7,586 nt of DNA, taken from Candidatus Schekmanbacteria bacterium (GTDB lineage: Bacteria > CSSED10-310 > JACPHN01). A program made the position numbers and the translations under genes. Below the pieces are notes generated by a model. That model saw only the letters and a list, made by a program, of their open reading frames with translations. It did not search any database and had not been told where the DNA came from. Numbering within the stretch: position 1 is the first letter of the stretch; each line of letters begins with the position of its first letter. The stretch covers positions 1 to 7,586 of the forward strand of contig JACPHN010000217.1 of NCBI GenBank assembly GCA_016188575.1, in the 5' to 3' direction. Positions 6,170 to 7,586 of this stretch are shown here, one piece after another.

Positions 6170-6407
6170 TTCATCCGTCCTTGATCAAGTTGAGGAGCTT
6201 CGCAAGATGTCAGGTTTCACCGAGAAAACGGCCTTGTCCATCGTTCCGGCCACCAGCAAGCCGCTGCTGGCTTCGGCTTCGCTCAGCCAGCGGCCGCTCC
6301 CGTTCCCTGAGCGAAGCCGAAGGGAACGTCGGCTGGCCGAAACGATGGACGAGGCCGAGAAAACGATGGGCGCCCTTTTGCAGTTCTTCTATCAGAACGA
6401 GCATTGA
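6165..6407 (+). other. Possible gene remnant carrying a structured repeat
   Basis: The plus frame opens after a TAA at 6162 and ends at TGA 6405-6407. It reads DQVEELRKMSGFTEKTALSI at first and DEAEKTMGALLQFFYQNEH at the end, both protein-like, with a middle (about 6230-6356) made up by the inverted repeat described separately. The first ATG is 6207. It overlaps the start of the opposite-strand PD-(D/E)XK gene. I do not recognise a family. It may be a remnant into which the repeat inserted in frame, or chance. Confidence 0.25.
6230..6356. repeat. 127-nt nested inverted repeat (three-way junction)
   Basis: The outer arms 6230-6252 and 6334-6356 are 23 bases each and pair at all but one position (one further G-T wobble). 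Inside are two hairpins: CCAGCA at 6253-6258 with TGCTGG at 6265-6270, and a perfect 16-base stem, CTTCGGCTTCGCTCAG at 6271-6286 with CTGAGCGAAGCCGAAG at 6307-6322. The loop of the latter contains the palindrome AGCGGCCGCT (6289-6298). The inner TTCGCTCAG/CTGAGCGAA core resembles repeats dispersed in many bacterial genomes. The whole looks like a REP/MITE-type element that folds on either strand. Confidence 0.75.
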
Positions 6408-6789
6408 CATGCAATGAGTGGGGCTGGTACTTGATTTCTAGCAGAGTTGAATTCGAGCCAAAGCCATCGGCATTGGGACTGGCGCCACACCATGCGACGG
6501 GCTCGCGGGCTCGGAATCTGCTCTCTGCCGCCGAGAATCCTAGATGACCGCTGGGCTTGCTGCACAGCCCCCGGTCCACCCCTGCCCCAGCCCGTAGCAG
6601 CCCCCGGCGGCGGCCGGAACGCCTGACCCCCGGCCCACCTGGATGAGCGGCGCGAGCGGCCGCGAGCGACGCGAATGGCCTCCGAGCACGGCCCCCTTGC
6701 GCGCCCCCTATAGGCCGTTCGTACCACCTGGCGGCTCGTTCGACCGACTTGCGTACGCGTTCGTAGCTACAAGAGGGAATCGCGGGGGG
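6408..6789. other. C-rich spacer, no gene recognised
   Basis: No frame on either strand looks like protein. The stretch is strongly strand-asymmetric, with runs of C on the plus strand between about 6567 and 6640, and includes the G-quadruplex motif listed separately and another copy of the octamer CCTATAGG near 6707. Confidence 0.4.
6568..6593 (-). other. G-quadruplex motif on the minus strand
   Basis: Read on the minus strand, the segment has four G-runs (3, 4, 4 and 5 G) separated by loops of 2, 2 and 6 bases, which satisfies the usual G3+N1-7 pattern. Further C-runs follow at about 6602 and 6628 on the plus strand. In GC-rich DNA such motifs can occur by chance. Confidence 0.5.
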
Positions 6790-6978
6790 CTACGCTCTGC
6801 CGCTGGCCGCCGCTCCGCTGGTCACGGCCGGCTCGGAGGCGTTGCGCCCTGTCCGTCCTCTTCCATGGAGGATATCGAGGTTGTACTCGCTGGCGAGCGC
6901 CCGGTTGCACGCGGCAAGATGAAAGGCCCGGCCCGCGCGGTTCATCTTCTTGAGGATCTCCCAGATCCGCCCTTCCAT
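6790..6978 (-). CDS. Unrecognised small protein or fragment
   Basis: 62 residues from ATG 6978, stop TAG 6790-6792. The first two thirds look like genuine protein (MEGRIWEILKKMNRAGRAF, then LAACNRALASEYNLDILHG), helical and Arg/Ala rich; the tail is low-complexity Ser/Ala/Gly. The same frame is open further upstream to TGA 7042-7044 and also reads well there (ERPDLVARHDELDAMEG), so the true protein may be larger, with its 5' part lost or replaced by the transposase remnant. There is no clear ribosome binding site. I do not recognise the family. Confidence 0.35.
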   Translation of the reverse strand: MEGRIWEILKKMNRAGRAFHLAACNRALASEYNLDILHGRGRTGRNASEPAVTSGAAASGRA

Positions 6979-7041
6979 CGCGTCGAGCTCGTCATGCCTC
7001 GCAACGAGGTCCGGCCGCTCCGCATTGAACGGGGTGTGAAA

Positions 7042-7224
7042 TCAAGCGGCCCGGGCATACTCCTCGTGCTCGATGGGCACCGGGTTGGACGGTGGGAGCT
7101 CGCACTTGGCCATGACCTTGGCGACCGACTTGGTGCTCCCATTGAAAGGATGAGCCGCCTGGTTCCACTCGGCGATGAAAGCCATCAGAGCCTGTGCCAG
7201 CTCTGCCTTGTCGCGCAGTCCCGT
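7042..7224 (-). pseudogene. IS630-type transposase, C-terminal remnant
   Basis: 60 residues between TAG 7225-7227 and TGA 7042-7044. It contains LMAFIAEWNQAAHPFN and then STKSVAKVMAKCE, the C-terminal end of IS630-family transposases (DDE superfamily), where the equivalent reads FNW before STKS. Here the Trp is Gly (GGG for TGG). The catalytic DDE region is absent: the frame just upstream has several stops (7276, 7270 and 7225 areas). This is debris of an insertion sequence and cannot transpose by itself. Confidence 0.65.
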
Positions 7225-7227
7225 CTA

Positions 7228-7522
7228 TCGCTGCTCGACGTCGCGCAAGGCCCACCTGCGGGCGTTGCGCTACGGTCATGCGCCGGCACGCGTCAGCCGC
7301 TCCCCGATCGGGCGGTAGCCGCGCGCTTCGGCCTCGAGACGGTAGAAGGCCAGCGATGCCCCGAGCGCGGGTGCGGAGAAGCGACCCCGCGCGCCGGCGT
7401 GCGCACCTCGAGTCGGATCGACCGGACTGGTCCCCGGTTACGCCGGGAACTCCATCAACCCTGATCTGACCGATCCCTCGTAGTCCGACCCGGCATCCTG
7501 CGGCGGCATGTACCACGTTCTT
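7228..7522. other. Spacer with no recognised gene
   Basis: A minus frame between 7437 and 7276 ends in a protein-like run (FYRLEAEARGYRPIGERLTR) but has no start and no family I know. The remaining frames are Arg/Ala/Pro-rich shadows. It may be the decayed middle of the transposase region or part of another lost gene. Confidence 0.3.
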
Positions 7523-7557
7523 TTGGCTACGATCCGCGTTGCGGATGTCGTAACCAA
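7523..7557 (+). promoter_or_regulatory. Long hairpin directly before a strong ribosome binding site
   Basis: TTGGCTACGATCCGC at 7523-7537 pairs with 7541-7557 over the loop GTT, with 14 base pairs, one mismatch (C7527/A7553) and a 2-base bulge (7547-7548). The right arm ends in the AA that begins the AAGGAGG at 7556-7562. The fold could limit ribosome access, or be part of a mobile-element end. Confidence 0.5.
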
Positions 7558-7567
7558 GGAGGATGCC

Positions 7568-7586
7568 GTGGGACGTGAACGAGGAA
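7568..7586 (+). CDS. Start of a plus-strand gene, only six codons visible
   Basis: AAGGAGG at 7556-7562 lies 5 bases before GTG 7568, giving MGRERG. This spacing is better than for the ATG at 7563, which touches the ribosome binding site and would give MPWDVNEE. Some transposase helix-turn-helix proteins of IS3-like elements begin in a similar Arg/Gly-rich way, and MPW starts are also seen in IS481-like transposases, but six codons cannot decide. Confidence 0.4.

Noticed and set aside
6180-6189. CTTGATCAAG palindrome at the edge of the low-GC gene as an attachment or target site
   Set aside because: It is only 10 bases and I find no matching copy at the other junction near 5550.
4409-6716. 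Three copies of CCTATAGG (4409, 4424, 6708) as a dispersed motif
   Set aside because: An 8-base palindrome at this count is weak evidence; two of the copies come from the same tandem duplication.
6643-7516. Long plus frame 6643-7464 and minus frame 6992-7516
   Set aside because: Both are out of frame with the IS630-type remnant and have no coherent protein features.

Overview
The window is high-GC bacterial DNA from an organism I cannot name. A lipoprotein with a lipobox suggests a Gram-negative. It looks like an accessory region: pieces of several defence-type genes, mostly decayed, mixed with insertion-sequence debris, structured repeats and one clearly lower-GC gene. Nothing resembles core metabolism, and I see no tRNA, rRNA or CRISPR array.

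Layout. 1-1572 (minus) is the 5' part of an intact DUF499-type ATPase. It runs off the left edge and starts in a 4-base ATGA overlap with a small excisionase/MerR-like helix-turn-helix gene (1569-1847, minus) whose C-terminal half looks degenerate. 1875-2225 holds no recognisable gene. 2226-2987 (plus) is a DUF3883-like PD-(D/E)XK protein interrupted by one in-frame TGA. 2988-3532 is non-coding as far as I can see and is rich in hairpins. A 27+27 nt near-palindrome (3533-3587) abuts the start of an AbiEi-type antitoxin (3589-4383, plus). That antitoxin is split by a single in-frame TAG, with a GTG and a good ribosome binding site at the break. The AbiEii toxin expected next is reduced to its first five or so codons and runs into a 15-bp tandem duplication.

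4492-5322 (minus) is an intact, well-formed lipoprotein gene. Upstream of it, 5359-5553 (minus) is the C-terminal part of a BrnT-like toxin. It meets, and slightly overlaps, a low-GC gene (5540-6169, minus) for a small PD-(D/E)XK-like protein of a family I associate with cyanobacteria. 6230-6356 is a 127-nt nested inverted repeat that can fold as a three-way junction. 6408-6789 is C-rich spacer with a G-quadruplex motif on the minus strand. 6790-7224 (minus) holds an unrecognised small ORF and the C-terminus of an IS630-type transposase. The right edge has a long hairpin followed by a strong ribosome binding site and the first codons of a new plus-strand gene.

Taken together this reads as a defence-gene graveyard. 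There are two toxin-antitoxin remnants (AbiE without toxin, BrnT without antitoxin), two nuclease-fold proteins (one broken), and the left end of a possibly functional DUF499 operon whose remaining genes lie outside the window.
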